Of a DNA stretch of 64,000 nt, positions 7,401 through 16,220 are shown piece by piece. This DNA comes from Streptomyces chrestomyceticus JCM 4735 (lineage in GTDB: Bacteria; Actinomycetota; Actinomycetes; Streptomycetales; Streptomycetaceae). Under the pieces are notes generated by a model. The model had not been told where the DNA came from. It saw nothing but the letters and a program-made list of their open reading frames with translations, and did not search any database. Location of the stretch: positions 2,108,001 through 2,172,000 of the forward strand of contig NZ_BHZC01000001.1 of assembly GCF_003865135.1 (NCBI RefSeq), in the 5' to 3' direction. The number at the start of each line of letters is the position of its first letter. Position 1 is the stretch's first letter. The position numbers and the translations under genes are program-made.

Positions 7401-8807
7401 CTATCGGTTCCGCAGGCGCGCGAGGATCTGCGGGCCGAGTTCGGTCACGTCGCCCGCGCCCATGGTGAGAACAAGGTCGCCGGGCTCGGCCATTCCTGCC
7501 ACCACCTCGGGAATCGCGGACATGTCGGACTCGGCGGTCACCCGGGCGCCCTTGGCCCGGGCCGCGTCGATGATCAGGGCGCTGGTGACGCCCGGGACCG
7601 GGTCCTCACGGGCCGGGTAGATGTCCAGCACGACGGAGGCGTCGGCGAGGGTGAGCGCCTCGCCCATCTCCTTGCCCAGCTCCTGGGTGCGGGAGAAGAG
7701 GTGCGGCTGGAAGACGACCAGGACGCGGGAGCCGGTGGCGGCGCCGCGGATGGCCTCCAGGTCGGCGGTCATCTCGGTGGGGTGGTGCGCGTAGGAGTCG
7801 ATGACCTGCACGCCGGCCGCCTCGCCCTGGAGCTGGAGGCGGCGCTTGACGCCGGTGTACGTGCCGAGCGCGGAGGCCAGGTTGTGCGGCGGGAGGCCGA
7901 GCGCGGTGCCGGCGGCGAGGGCCGCGACGGCGTTCAGGGCGTAGTGCCGGCCGGGTACGGAGACGGTGAAGGTGAGGACCTTGCCGTTGGCGAGGACGAC
8001 GGTGACCTCGCTGGTCAGCCCCCGCTGGTTGATCTTGTGGACCCGTACGTCGGCGTCCTCGGCCTCGCCGTAGGTGACGATCTCGATGTCCAGGCGGCCG
8101 GAGAGGCGGGCGGTCAGCTCGCGGGCGCCGGGGTGGTCGGCGGAGACGACCAGGGTGCCGCCGGGGCGGATACGGCCGGCGAAGGTCTCGAAGGACTCGT
8201 AGATCTCGTCCATCGAGGCGTAGTTGGCGTGGTGGTCCAGCTCCACGTTGAGGACGATGGCGACCTCGGGCGCGTACTTGTGGAAGCTGCGGTCGCTCTC
8301 GTCCGCCTCGGCCACGAAGATCTCGCCGCTGCCGTGCTCGGCGTTGGAGCCGGGGGCGTCCAGGTCGCCGCCGATCGCGTACGACGGGGACAGGCCCAGC
8401 GAGCCGAGGGAGACGGCCAGCATGGAGGTGGTGGTCGTCTTGCCGTGGGTGCCGGCCACGGCGATCGGGCGCAGGCCGTCCATCAGGGCGGCGAGCGCGT
8501 CGGAGCGGTGCACGACGGGGATGCCGCGCTCGCGGGCGGCGGCCAGCTCCGGGTTGTCGTCGCGGATCGCGGAGGAGACGACGACGCTGGTGGCGTCCTC
8601 GGCCAGGTGGGCGGCGGCGTGCCCGAGGTGGACCGTGGCGCCGGCGTCGCGCAGGGCGCGGACGGTCGCCGACTCCTTGGCGTCGCTGCCCGCGACCCGG
8701 GCGCCGCGCTGCGCGAGGATCTTCGCAATGCCGGACATCCCGGCGCCGCCGATGCCGATGAAGTGCGGTCGGTCCATCGCGTCGGGGATGCCCGGGGACG
8801 GTGCCAT
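7401..8807 (-). CDS. murC: UDP-N-acetylmuramate--L-alanine ligase MurC
   Basis: ATP-dependent addition of L-Ala to UDP-MurNAc, the first amino acid of the peptidoglycan stem peptide; cytosolic. The N-terminal Rossmann motif is 'FIGIGGAGMSGIAKIL'; the ATP loop is 'VAGTHGKTTTTSML' near residue 115; 'EADESDRSFHKYAP', 'NVELDHHANY' and the C-terminal 'DSYAHHPTE' Mur ligase motif are all present. 468 aa is normal. ATG 8807 is preceded by 'aggag' at 8 nt; an alternative internal ATG begins MDRPHFIG. It stands apart from the main dcw cluster, as is common in Streptomyces, and is followed by msrB. Confidence 0.96.
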   Translation of the reverse strand: MAPSPGIPDAMDRPHFIGIGGAGMSGIAKILAQRGARVAGSDAKESATVRALRDAGATVHLGHAAAHLAEDATSVVVSSAIRDDNPELAAARERGIPVVHRSDALAALMDGLRPIAVAGTHGKTTTTSMLAVSLGSLGLSPSYAIGGDLDAPGSNAEHGSGEIFVAEADESDRSFHKYAPEVAIVLNVELDHHANYASMDEIYESFETFAGRIRPGGTLVVSADHPGARELTARLSGRLDIEIVTYGEAEDADVRVHKINQRGLTSEVTVVLANGKVLTFTVSVPGRHYALNAVAALAAGTALGLPPHNLASALGTYTGVKRRLQLQGEAAGVQVIDSYAHHPTEMTADLEAIRGAATGSRVLVVFQPHLFSRTQELGKEMGEALTLADASVVLDIYPAREDPVPGVTSALIIDAARAKGARVTAESDMSAIPEVVAGMAEPGDLVLTMGAGDVTELGPQILARLRNR

Positions 8808-8903
8808 GCGTCAGTCTCCTGCTCGTCGATCTCTTCGGTCCGTACGCGCACGATTCTCGCACCCGGCACCGACAGCCCGTGCCGGGCGGGCCGGGGTACC
8901 GGT

Positions 8904-9569
8904 TCAGCGGCGGATCAGCCCGCGCGCGGTGGCCGCGGCGACCGCCGACGTACGGGAGTCGACGCCCAGCTTGGCGTAGATGTGCACCAGGTGGGACTTG
9001 ACGGTGGCCTGGCTGAGGAAGAGCCGCTTGCTGATCCGGGCGTTGGACAGGCCGTCGGCGACCAGTTGCAGCACCTCGGTCTCGCGCCGGGAGAGGGCCG
9101 TGGCGGGCGCCCGCATCCGGTCCATCAGGCGCAGGGCGACGGTCGGCGCGAGGGCGGACTTGCCGGCCGCCGCGGTACGGACGGCCGCGGCCAGCTCCTC
9201 GGGCGGCGCGTCCTTGAGGAGGTAGCCGGTGGCCCCGGCCTCGATGGCGGCGAGGATGTCCGCGTCGGTGTCGAACGTGGTCAGGACGAGGACGCGCGGG
9301 GCGTCCTCGCGGGCGGTGATGGCGGCGGTGGCCTGCGAGCCGAGCATCCGCCCGCCGAACTGGAGGTCCATCAGGACGACGTCGACGTCCGGCCGGGCGG
9401 CCCGTTCGACGGCCTCCTCGGCCGTGGGGACGTCCGCGACGACCTCGAAGTCCGGCTCGGTCTCCAGGACGGCGCGCAGTCCGGCCCGTACGACCGGGTG
9501 GTCGTCGGCGAGGAGGAGGCCGATGGTGGTGGTATCGGGGCCGGGGCCGGTCTCGGGGCGGTGGGTCAC
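8904..9569 (-). CDS. NarL/FixJ-type response regulator (221 aa)
   Basis: Transcription factor of a two-component system. Receiver domain residues ~15-130: 'IGLLLADDHPVVRAGLRAVLE' (acidic pocket DD), 'VDVVLMDLQFGG' (phospho-acceptor Asp) and 'GATGYLLKDAPPEEL' (Lys). The LuxR helix-turn-helix is C-terminal: 'LSRRETEVLQLVADGLSNARISKRLFLSQATVKSHLVHIYAKLGV'. GTG start at 9569 overlaps the kinase stop by 4 nt (GTGA), so translation is coupled to the upstream kinase. The divergent ABC exporter at 10998 is a candidate target by position. Confidence 0.93.
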   Translation of the reverse strand: MTHRPETGPGPDTTTIGLLLADDHPVVRAGLRAVLETEPDFEVVADVPTAEEAVERAARPDVDVVLMDLQFGGRMLGSQATAAITAREDAPRVLVLTTFDTDADILAAIEAGATGYLLKDAPPEELAAAVRTAAAGKSALAPTVALRLMDRMRAPATALSRRETEVLQLVADGLSNARISKRLFLSQATVKSHLVHIYAKLGVDSRTSAVAAATARGLIRR

Positions 9570-10813
9570 GCGGTGGCCTGTTCGGGAGGGGGTTCGGGGG
9601 CGTCGGGGGCGGCCGGTTGTGCGTACGGCAGGGTGACGGCGACCGCCGTGCCCTCGCCGGGCGCCGACTCCACGGCCAGCGTGCCGCGCAGCGCGCGGGC
9701 GCGGGCGCGCATCGCGGCCAGCCCGAAGCCGGTGCCTTCGGCGGCGCCGGAGCCGGGGGACGGCACCGCGTCGGGCGCGAAGCCCGTCCCGTCGTCCACC
9801 ACGTCGAGGGCGACCTCGGTGTCCATGTAGGAGAGGGTCAGCTCGGCCCGGCCGGCGTGCGCGTGCTGGACGGCGTTGGCCAGTGCGGACTGCGCGATGC
9901 GCAGCAGCGCGACCTCGTGCGGGGTGGGCAGCTCGACGGGCGCCCCGGAGACCTGGCAGTGCACGGCCAGGCCGGAGGAGCGCGCGGTGGTGGCGCACAG
10001 CCGTTCCAGGGCGGCGGGCAGGGTCCCGGCCTCCAGGTCGGGCGGGCTGAGCGCCCGGACGAAACGGCGGGCCTCGGCGAGGTTGTCGACGGCGGCCTGC
10101 CGGGCCTGCCGGACGTGGCCGAGCGCGGTGGCGCTGTCCGGCCGCCGCTCCATCGCCCGTTCCGCGGCCCGCAGCAGCAACTGGATGCTGGAGAGGCCCT
10201 GCGCGAGGGTGTCGTGGATCTCGCGGGCGAGCCGTTCCCGCTCGGCGAGCACCCCGGCGGCGTGCTCGGCGGCCGCGAGGTCGCTGCGGGCCGCGGTCAG
10301 CTCCTCGATGAGGCGGCGGCGCTGCTCGCTCTCCCGGTAGAGGGCCTGGTAGCCGAGGACGACGGCGACGGCGACCGCCGCGCCCAGCGCGGGGCCGACG
10401 ACCGTACCGACGGTGAGCGTACGGGTGTGCCAGCCGAACCCGCCGATCGCGACGAGGGTGGTGACCAGGACGGCGGGCAGCGCCCAGCGCAGCGGGAGCA
10501 GGTGGAGCTGGACGAAGAAGAGCGGGAAGGCGAGCCAGACGCCGAGGGGCGTGAGGGCGAGCAGCACGGCCCACACCGCCATGACGGCGGCGAGCCAGAG
10601 CACCGCGACGGCCGTCGAGGTGCGGACCGGCGGCAGCGTGGGGCCGACCGCGTACACGGCGAGCAGCAGGACGGCGGCGCCGACGACGGCCGGGGCGTCC
10701 GGGCTGTGGTCGGCGACGGCCCGTACGGCGGCGAGCGCCAGCAGGGCGGCCACCATCAGGTGCAGGCAGCCGCGCAGCACCCGCAGGGCGGGGGTCAGGG
10801 AGTGGGGAGTCAC
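9566..10813 (-). CDS. Sensor histidine kinase, HisKA_3 type (415 aa)
   Basis: Membrane kinase partner of the regulator at 8904. The N-terminal ~165 residues form about six hydrophobic segments with little extracellular loop, typical of intramembrane or envelope-stress sensing kinases. The dimerisation/phosphoacceptor helix is 'ERERLAREIHDTLAQGLSSIQLLL' (His near residue 216). The ATPase domain has 'RIAQSALANAVQHAHAG' (N-box) and 'DVVDDGTGFAP' (G1), ending 'GTAVAVTLPYA'. ATG 10813 gives MTPHSLTPALRV. It overlaps the regulator by 4 nt and is divergent from an ABC exporter across a 184-bp promoter region, an arrangement often seen where the system controls the exporter. Confidence 0.93.
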   Translation of the reverse strand: MTPHSLTPALRVLRGCLHLMVAALLALAAVRAVADHSPDAPAVVGAAVLLLAVYAVGPTLPPVRTSTAVAVLWLAAVMAVWAVLLALTPLGVWLAFPLFFVQLHLLPLRWALPAVLVTTLVAIGGFGWHTRTLTVGTVVGPALGAAVAVAVVLGYQALYRESEQRRRLIEELTAARSDLAAAEHAAGVLAERERLAREIHDTLAQGLSSIQLLLRAAERAMERRPDSATALGHVRQARQAAVDNLAEARRFVRALSPPDLEAGTLPAALERLCATTARSSGLAVHCQVSGAPVELPTPHEVALLRIAQSALANAVQHAHAGRAELTLSYMDTEVALDVVDDGTGFAPDAVPSPGSGAAEGTGFGLAAMRARARALRGTLAVESAPGEGTAVAVTLPYAQPAAPDAPEPPPEQATA

Positions 10814-10997
10814 AGCCCTTCCAGGCTAGGCGCCCGGACGCGTACCGGCATCAATCAAAAGGTGGAGGGCGGACCCGGCCTTTCGATGCGGGTGAAGCAC
10901 TCCGGGGCGCGATGCCCGGCGCCCCCTCCCCGGGCGACGGTGGGGGCAGCCGCCGGGCACCGGGCCCGGCGCCCCTCGGAAGGATGGCCCAGCCCCC

Positions 10998-12110
10998 GTG
11001 TTCGTCGCCTGGAGAGACCTGAGATTCGCCAAGGGCCGGTTCGCCCTCATGGGCACCGTCATCGTGCTGATCACGGTGCTGGTGGGGCTGCTGTCCGGCC
11101 TGACGGCGGGCCTGGGCCGGGAGAACACCTCGGCCCTCACCTCGCTGCCCGCCGACCGCCTCGCCTTCGCCGCGCCCCTGGACGGCGGCGACGACGTCTC
11201 GTTCACCGACTCGCACGTCGACAGGCGGACCTGGGAGTCCTGGGCGAAGGTGCCGGGCGTCGGCTCGGCGGAGCCGCTGGGGATCGGTACGGCCAAGGCC
11301 ACGGCGGGCGGCGGCACGGACCGGCGGACCGCCGCGCTGTCCGCCTTCGGGGTACGGCCCGGCTCGCACCTGGCGCCCGGGGCCGGACGGATCGCGGACG
11401 GCTCGGCGGTGCTGTCCGCGAAAGCCGCGGACGAGCTGGGCGTACGGGCCGGCGGCACGTTCACACTGAACGGGCGGACGCTGACGGCCGCCGCGGTGGC
11501 GGGCGAGGCCATGTACAGCCACACGCCGGTGGTCTGGACGTCGCTGGACGACTGGGCAGGGGTGGCCGGGGGTTCCGCTTCCCGGACCTCCGGCGGCGGG
11601 GCCGACTCGGCCACCGTGGTCGCCCTCACCACCTCCTCGGACGCCGCGCTGGCCGCCGCCGACCGGCAGCTCGGCACCCGTACCGTCACGACCGGCGAAG
11701 CGCTGAACGCCATCGGCTCGTACACCGCGGAGAACGGTTCCCTCCAGCTCATGCGCGGCTTCCTCTTCGCCATCTCGGCGCTGGTCATCGGCGCGTTCTT
11801 CACGGTCTGGACGATCCAGCGCAGCGGCGACGTCGCGGTGCTCAAGGCGCTCGGCGCGCCCACCCGCTACCTGCTGCGGGACGCGCTCGGCCAGGCGGTC
11901 GTCCTGCTGGTGATCGGTACGGGCGTGGGCACCGCGCTCGCGGCCGCGGCCGGCGCGGCCGTCGGCGGCACCGTGCCGTTCGTCCTGGACCCGGCCACGG
12001 TCCTGGTCCCGGCCCTGGTCATGATCGCGCTGGGGGCCGTCGGCGCCGCGCTGTCCATCCGCCGCATCACGGCCGTCGACCCGCTGACGGCGCTGGGGAG
12101 CGCGCGGTGA
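10998..12110 (+). CDS. ABC transporter permease, FtsX/MacB type (370 aa)
   Basis: Export-type permease. It begins VFVAWRDLRFAKGRFALMG with the first membrane helix at residues ~15-37, then a ~210-residue extracellular domain, then a cluster of three C-terminal helices (~255-280, 300-325, 335-355) containing 'FTVWTIQRSGDVAVLKALGAPTRYLLRDALGQA', the FtsX signature with the coupling helix. GTG 10998 is the first sensible start. The partner ATPase is at 12424 after a 313-bp gap, unusually wide for such a pair. Substrate unknown (lipid, peptide or drug). Confidence 0.9.
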   Translation: MFVAWRDLRFAKGRFALMGTVIVLITVLVGLLSGLTAGLGRENTSALTSLPADRLAFAAPLDGGDDVSFTDSHVDRRTWESWAKVPGVGSAEPLGIGTAKATAGGGTDRRTAALSAFGVRPGSHLAPGAGRIADGSAVLSAKAADELGVRAGGTFTLNGRTLTAAAVAGEAMYSHTPVVWTSLDDWAGVAGGSASRTSGGGADSATVVALTTSSDAALAAADRQLGTRTVTTGEALNAIGSYTAENGSLQLMRGFLFAISALVIGAFFTVWTIQRSGDVAVLKALGAPTRYLLRDALGQAVVLLVIGTGVGTALAAAAGAAVGGTVPFVLDPATVLVPALVMIALGAVGAALSIRRITAVDPLTALGSAR

Positions 12111-12423
12111 GACCGGCGGGTTTCCCCTTCCCGAACGGTATCCGTGAAAGCGTTTCCCCGCCCGGACCGCTCCACCCGGACTGTTCCACGCGCAATTTCC
12201 GGAGCGGCCCGGCGTACGGCCTTCGCCATTCGGGAACCGGTGCCGGGAATTCCGGCGCGGGCCCTGGTCCCCGTTCCGATTCCGGTCCAGGTCCCGATTT
12301 CGGCCCCGATCCCGTACCGCTCCGTACGGATACGGATTCCGATTCCGCGAACGCGAAAGACCGGACCGTACAGCGCTCCCCCGCCCCGCGCCCCACCCGA
12401 TTCCCTACTCAGCGACGGACCTC
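12111..12423 (+). other. Low-complexity intergenic stretch inside the ABC exporter pair
   Basis: 313 bp with no gene. From about 12255 to 12350 the DNA is built from degenerate repeats of 'ccgattcc/ccgatccc/ggattccg'. G/C content is lower than in the flanking genes. Reading in any frame gives Arg/Phe/Ser- or Asp/Ser-rich nonsense. No hairpin terminator was seen. It separates two genes expected to form one operon. Confidence 0.5.
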
Positions 12424-13215
12424 ATGAAGACGAACCCCGCCACCCCCCGGCCCCACACGAGCCCCGCAACCGGAACCGCCCCCTCCGCCGGTCTCGCCCT
12501 CACCGGTGTCACCCTCACCTACCCGGACGGCGCCGGCCGCCTCACCGCCCTCGACGACGTGACGCTGACCGTGCCGCCGGGGTCCGTGACCGCCGTGGTC
12601 GGGCCCTCCGGCTCCGGCAAGTCCAGCCTGCTGGCGGTGGCCGCCACGCTGATCACCCCGGAGGCCGGGCGGGTGGTGATCGACGGTACGGACACCACCG
12701 GGATGAGCCGGGCCGAGCTGACCACGCTGCGCCGTACCCGCGTCGGCATGGTCTTCCAGCAGCCCAACCTGCTGCCCTCCCTGACGGCCGCGGAGCAGTT
12801 GCAGGTGATGGCGCACCTGGACGGCCGGACGCCGCGCGCCGCCCGGCCGCGGGCCCTGGAGCTGCTCGACGCGGTCGGTCTGGCCGACCAGGCGGCGCGC
12901 CGCCCGCACCAGCTCTCGGGCGGCCAGCGGCAGCGGGTCAACATCGCCAGGGCGCTGATGAACGAGCCGGCCGTCCTGCTGGTCGACGAGCCGACCAGCG
13001 CGCTGGACCACGAGCGCGGCGCCGCCGTCCTCGACCTGCTCACCACGCTCACCCGCCGGCGCGCCACCGCGACCGTCCTGGTCACGCACGACCGCGCCCA
13101 CCTGGACGCGGTGGACGCGGTCGCGGAGATGCTGGACGGGCGGCTCGGCCGACTGCCGGACGGGCGGCTCAGCCTCCGGCGGAATCCCCGGCGGAGCCGT
13201 CGGCCGGGCCCTTGA
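12424..13215 (+). CDS. ABC transporter ATP-binding protein, MacB/LolD type (263 aa)
   Basis: ATPase partner of the permease at 10998. Walker A 'VVGPSGSGKSSLLAVAATL' near residue 60, Q-loop 'VGMVFQQPNLLPSLTA', signature 'HQLSGGQRQRVNIARAL', Walker B 'AVLLVDEPTSALDHERG', and H-loop 'TVLVTHDRAHLD' all follow the consensus. The first ~30 residues are a Pro/Thr/Ala-rich extension. Start ATG 12424 (MKTNPATP). The 3' end overlaps the convergent gene at 13169 by 47 bp. Confidence 0.93.
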   Translation: MKTNPATPRPHTSPATGTAPSAGLALTGVTLTYPDGAGRLTALDDVTLTVPPGSVTAVVGPSGSGKSSLLAVAATLITPEAGRVVIDGTDTTGMSRAELTTLRRTRVGMVFQQPNLLPSLTAAEQLQVMAHLDGRTPRAARPRALELLDAVGLADQAARRPHQLSGGQRQRVNIARALMNEPAVLLVDEPTSALDHERGAAVLDLLTTLTRRRATATVLVTHDRAHLDAVDAVAEMLDGRLGRLPDGRLSLRRNPRRSRRPGP

Positions 13216-13714
13216 CCGGGTTGTGCGCCACGTCCTGGGCCGGGTCGTCGGCCGCGTGCGAGAAGAGCTTCAGCACGGGCACGCCGACCTTGTGCCGGGC
13301 GCGGGAGGCCCAGTCGCGGTGGAAGAACTCCTCGACGAAGTGCGGGGCGGTCAGCACGATCACCTCGTCGGCACCGGTCTCGTCGACGACCGACCGCAGC
13401 AGGTCCAGCGGGTGGTCCTCGACGACCTGCCCGATCGCCTCGGCGCCCGCCTCCCGCAGGGCGTGCAGGGTGTAGGACAGGGCGCGCTCGGCGGGCGGCT
13501 CCGCCTGGTCGCCCTCCGGCTCGTCGCCTTCCCGTACGGCGTCCTCGAACTCGCCCAGGGCGACATCGTCGATGGCCCTGAGCAGGCGGTCCTGATTGCC
13601 GCGCGGCTGCATGAGGACGACGAAGGAGACCTGGTCGTCGCCGTGCAGCGTGGTGACGAACTCCACGTCGGCGGGCGTCAGGGGCTTCTCGATCATCAAT
13701 ACGCTCGTGAACAC
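13169..13714 (-). CDS. UspA-like conserved hypothetical protein (181 aa)
   Basis: Actinobacterial protein of unknown function. Visible pattern: 'SVLMIEKPLTPADVEFV', 'VSFVVLMQPRGNQDRLLRAIDDVALGE', an acidic linker 'REGDEPEGDQAEPPAE', then 'AIGQVVEDHPLDLLRSVVDETGADEVIVLTAPHFVEEFFHRDWASRARHKVGVPVLKLF', which looks like the second half of a universal-stress-protein fold (beta-alpha-beta with an 'IVLT' strand). I recall homologues being labelled indole-3-glycerol-phosphate synthase in databases; the sequence does not support that, as there are no TrpC barrel motifs and it is too short. GTG 13714 (VFTSVLMIEK) is chosen; ATG eighteen bases downstream is an alternative. It converges with, and overlaps, the ABC ATPase. 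Confidence 0.75.
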   Translation of the reverse strand: MFTSVLMIEKPLTPADVEFVTTLHGDDQVSFVVLMQPRGNQDRLLRAIDDVALGEFEDAVREGDEPEGDQAEPPAERALSYTLHALREAGAEAIGQVVEDHPLDLLRSVVDETGADEVIVLTAPHFVEEFFHRDWASRARHKVGVPVLKLFSHAADDPAQDVAHNPVKGPADGSAGDSAGG

Positions 13715-13857
13715 GGCGGGCGCCCTTCTTCTCATCTCTCGCGGCCCGTCCGGGGAGCGGACCGACAGAAACCATCCTGCCCCGTCGCCACACGGGACCT
13801 GTTGGCCTTTAGTGTGCCCAGCGGAAGCTAAGCGGAACGGATAATTCCGCCTTTTGT

Positions 13858-14889
13858 TCAGGACCGGCGGTAGCGGGTGAACAGGAAGCCGGCCTCCTCC
13901 AGTACGGACGCGAGTTCGAATGTCTCCGGAACGGTCGTCACCGGCGCGTTCATGATGCGCGACGCGTCGCCGGCGACCACCAGCGGTGCCAGCGAGAGGC
14001 ACAACTCGTCGAGTGCCCCGCTTCCGGCGAACTGACCCAGGAGCCGGGGCCCGCCCTCCGTCAGCAGCCTGGTCAGACCCCGCCCGGCCAGCGCGCCGAC
14101 CACCCGCGACGGGTCGACGGCGGCCCCCTCACCGGCGAAGACGACCTCGGCACCGGCCTTGCGCGCGGTCCGCACCCGGTCCTCGTCGGCCCCCGCGCCG
14201 GTCACCACGACCGTCGGCACCAGCGGCTCGGTGAACAGCGGCTGCGCGAAGTCCAGGTCCAGGCTGGCGGTGACCACCGCGATGACGGGGGCGGGCGGCT
14301 GCCCGGCGGCGGCCCGGCGCGCCGCGAACGCCTCGCGGGCGCGGGCCGGGCGGTAGCCCTCCTTGCGTACGGTCTCGGCGCCGACGACCACCGCGTCCGC
14401 GAGGCCGCGCAGCACACCGAAGATCCGCATGTCCGCGTCACTGGAGAGCGGCTGCGAGCGGCCTTCGTGGTGGGCCGCGCCGTCCAGCGAGGAGACCATG
14501 TTCGCGCGGAGCCAGCCCGCTCCCGCGTCGAGACGGGGGTACGCGTAGGCGTCGGCCAGTTCGTCCAGGCCCCACCGGCGGTCGGCGAAATCGGCGGCGC
14601 CGGCCGGTGCGGAACCGGCGCCGGCGGCCGTACGGAAATCGGCCGGACCCGCCGTACGGGAATCAGCGGAATCGGCCGTAGTGGAATCGGCAGGGCCCGC
14701 CGTACCGGAATCCGGGGCGCCGGAAAGGGCTCCGGCGTCGGTCCCCGTCGCGGTTCCGGCAATGGCGCCAGGTTCCGCCGCGAGAGCGGACGCGACCGAG
14801 GCGGAATTCCCGTCCCGCGGAGTATCCGCGGTATGCGGGAAATCACCGGACGGCACGGGCGGGGCGGGAAGGGGAAACAGGCGTCGCAT
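13858..14889 (-). CDS. RibD C-terminal (pyrimidine reductase) family protein with expanded N-terminus
   Basis: Dihydrofolate-reductase-like fold of the RibD C-terminal family; by family an NADPH-dependent reductase, substrate uncertain. The domain spans residues ~105-343: 'RANMVSSLDGAAHHEGRSQPLSS', 'RIFGVLRGLADAVVVGAETVRKEGY', 'RLLTEGGPRLLGQFAGSGALDELCLSLAPLVVAG'. Residues ~20-100 are a low-complexity Gly/Ala/Thr/Asp insert with a degenerate 'GPADS-TTADSADSRTA' repeat, which most homologues lack. It is not fused to a deaminase, so it is not bifunctional RibD. ATG 14889; divergent from zapE with 68 bp between. Confidence 0.88.
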   Translation of the reverse strand: MRRLFPLPAPPVPSGDFPHTADTPRDGNSASVASALAAEPGAIAGTATGTDAGALSGAPDSGTAGPADSTTADSADSRTAGPADFRTAAGAGSAPAGAADFADRRWGLDELADAYAYPRLDAGAGWLRANMVSSLDGAAHHEGRSQPLSSDADMRIFGVLRGLADAVVVGAETVRKEGYRPARAREAFAARRAAAGQPPAPVIAVVTASLDLDFAQPLFTEPLVPTVVVTGAGADEDRVRTARKAGAEVVFAGEGAAVDPSRVVGALAGRGLTRLLTEGGPRLLGQFAGSGALDELCLSLAPLVVAGDASRIMNAPVTTVPETFELASVLEEAGFLFTRYRRS

Positions 14890-14943
14890 AGGCGGCAGTG
14901 TGACATGCCTCGCTCACCCGGCGGAGTCCTCCCGCACAGCGGC

Positions 14944-14949
14944 TAGGCT
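14944..14949 (+). promoter_or_regulatory. -10-like TAGGCT, likely leaderless promoter of zapE
   Basis: TAGGCT ends 8 nt before GTG 14958. The gap holds no Shine-Dalgarno, so the first base of the mRNA is probably the G of the start codon. Confidence 0.45.
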
Positions 14950-14957
14950 GGACGGCT

Positions 14958-16082
14958 GTGTCGCCTTCCCAGCCCTCGTCATCCCAGTCCTCCCCCATAG
15001 CCGGGCCGCCGGCCGACGGGGCCGGAGCGGCCCCCGCCGCGCTCACCTCGCGCGCGCCGCACGTCCCGGCCGACCGCCTGGTGGCGGAGATGGTCCCGCC
15101 GCCGCGGTTCCAGAGCGCGCGCTTCGAGACGTACATCCCGGACCCTGACCAGCCCAGCCAGGCCGCGGCCGTAGAGGTCCTGAGCGGCTTCGCCGCGGGC
15201 ATCGGCGGCGGTACGGACCCGGCCGGCGGCAAGCGGCGCTGGTTCGGCCGGAGCGCCAAGAAGGCCGCGGCCCCCTCGGGCCCGCGCGGCGTCTACCTGG
15301 ACGGCGGATACGGCGTCGGCAAGACGCACCTGCTGGCCTCCCTCTGGCACGCGACCCCCGCCGAGCCCGCGCTCAAGGCGTTCGGCACGTTCGTGGAGCT
15401 GACGAACCTGGTCGGCGCACTCGGATTCCAGCAGACCGTGCAGACGCTCAGCGGTCACCGCCTGCTGTGCATCGACGAGTTCGAACTGGACGACCCCGGT
15501 GACACGGTGCTCGTCTCCAGCCTGCTGAGCCGGCTGGTCGAGGCGGGCGTCGCGCTCGCCGCCACCTCCAACACGCTCCCCGGCAAACTGGGCGAAGGCC
15601 GCTTCGCCGCGGCCGACTTCCTGCGCGAGATCCAGGGCCTGAGCGCCCACTTCCGGCCGCTGCGCATCGACGGCGAGGACTACCGCCACCGCGGGCTGCC
15701 CGAGGCCCCGCCCCCGTTCGACGACGCGACCGTCAGCCGCGTCGCCCACCGCACCCCCGGCGCCTCGCTCGACGACTTCCCGTCGCTGCTGGACCACCTC
15801 TCGAAGGTGCACCCCAGCCGGTACGGGGCGATGTGCGACGGGATCACCGCCGTCTGCCTGACCGATGTGCAGGCGGTGCCGGACCAGTCCACCGCGCTGC
15901 GCCTGGTCGTCCTCGCGGACCGGCTGTACGACCGGGAGGTGCCGGTGGTGGCGGCGGGCAAGCCGTTCGACGCGCTGTTCAGCGAGGAGATGCTCAAGGG
16001 CGGCTACCGGAAGAAGTACTTCCGCGCCATCTCCCGGCTCACGGCGCTGGCCCGGGACGCCAAGCCGCTGGTGGAGGGGTAG
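14958..16082 (+). CDS. zapE: ZapE/AFG1-family ATPase (374 aa)
   Basis: P-loop ATPase of the AFG1/ZapE family, in E. coli a Z-ring-associated cell-division ATPase and in mitochondria a protein-quality factor. Walker A 'YLDGGYGVGKTHLLASLW' near residue 115, Walker B 'RLLCIDEFELDDPGDT', sensor region 'LAATSNTLPGKLGEGRF', and the C-terminal 'LADRLYDREVPVVAAGKPFDALFSEEMLKGGYRKKYFRAISRL' are all typical. The first ~40 residues are Ser/Pro/Ala-rich. Start GTG 14958 fits the leaderless promoter. It is divergent from the RibD-C family gene. Confidence 0.92.
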   Translation: MSPSQPSSSQSSPIAGPPADGAGAAPAALTSRAPHVPADRLVAEMVPPPRFQSARFETYIPDPDQPSQAAAVEVLSGFAAGIGGGTDPAGGKRRWFGRSAKKAAAPSGPRGVYLDGGYGVGKTHLLASLWHATPAEPALKAFGTFVELTNLVGALGFQQTVQTLSGHRLLCIDEFELDDPGDTVLVSSLLSRLVEAGVALAATSNTLPGKLGEGRFAAADFLREIQGLSAHFRPLRIDGEDYRHRGLPEAPPPFDDATVSRVAHRTPGASLDDFPSLLDHLSKVHPSRYGAMCDGITAVCLTDVQAVPDQSTALRLVVLADRLYDREVPVVAAGKPFDALFSEEMLKGGYRKKYFRAISRLTALARDAKPLVEG

Positions 16083-16220
16083 CGGTCAGGACGGGGACGT
16101 AGTCGCGGCTCCCGGCCGGTACACCGGGTTCCGGGTCCGCGCGCGGCCGGTTCCCGGCGGCCGACGTGCGTGGTACACACATGCGGGTCACATCACCTGT
16201 CCGCCAGCAGGGAGTTGCCC

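Noticed and set aside
7068..9830. Open frame of 920 codons antisense to msrB, murC and the regulator
   Set aside because: Composition is Gly/Val/Ala/Asp shadow of three clear genes on the other strand.
13169..13714. Indole-3-glycerol-phosphate synthase (TrpC)
   Set aside because: Too short and lacking all TrpC barrel motifs; the fold looks UspA-like.
16170..16220. Upstream start for the PhoX-like protein
   Set aside because: The extra residues would place the twin-arginine signal 17 residues inside the protein.
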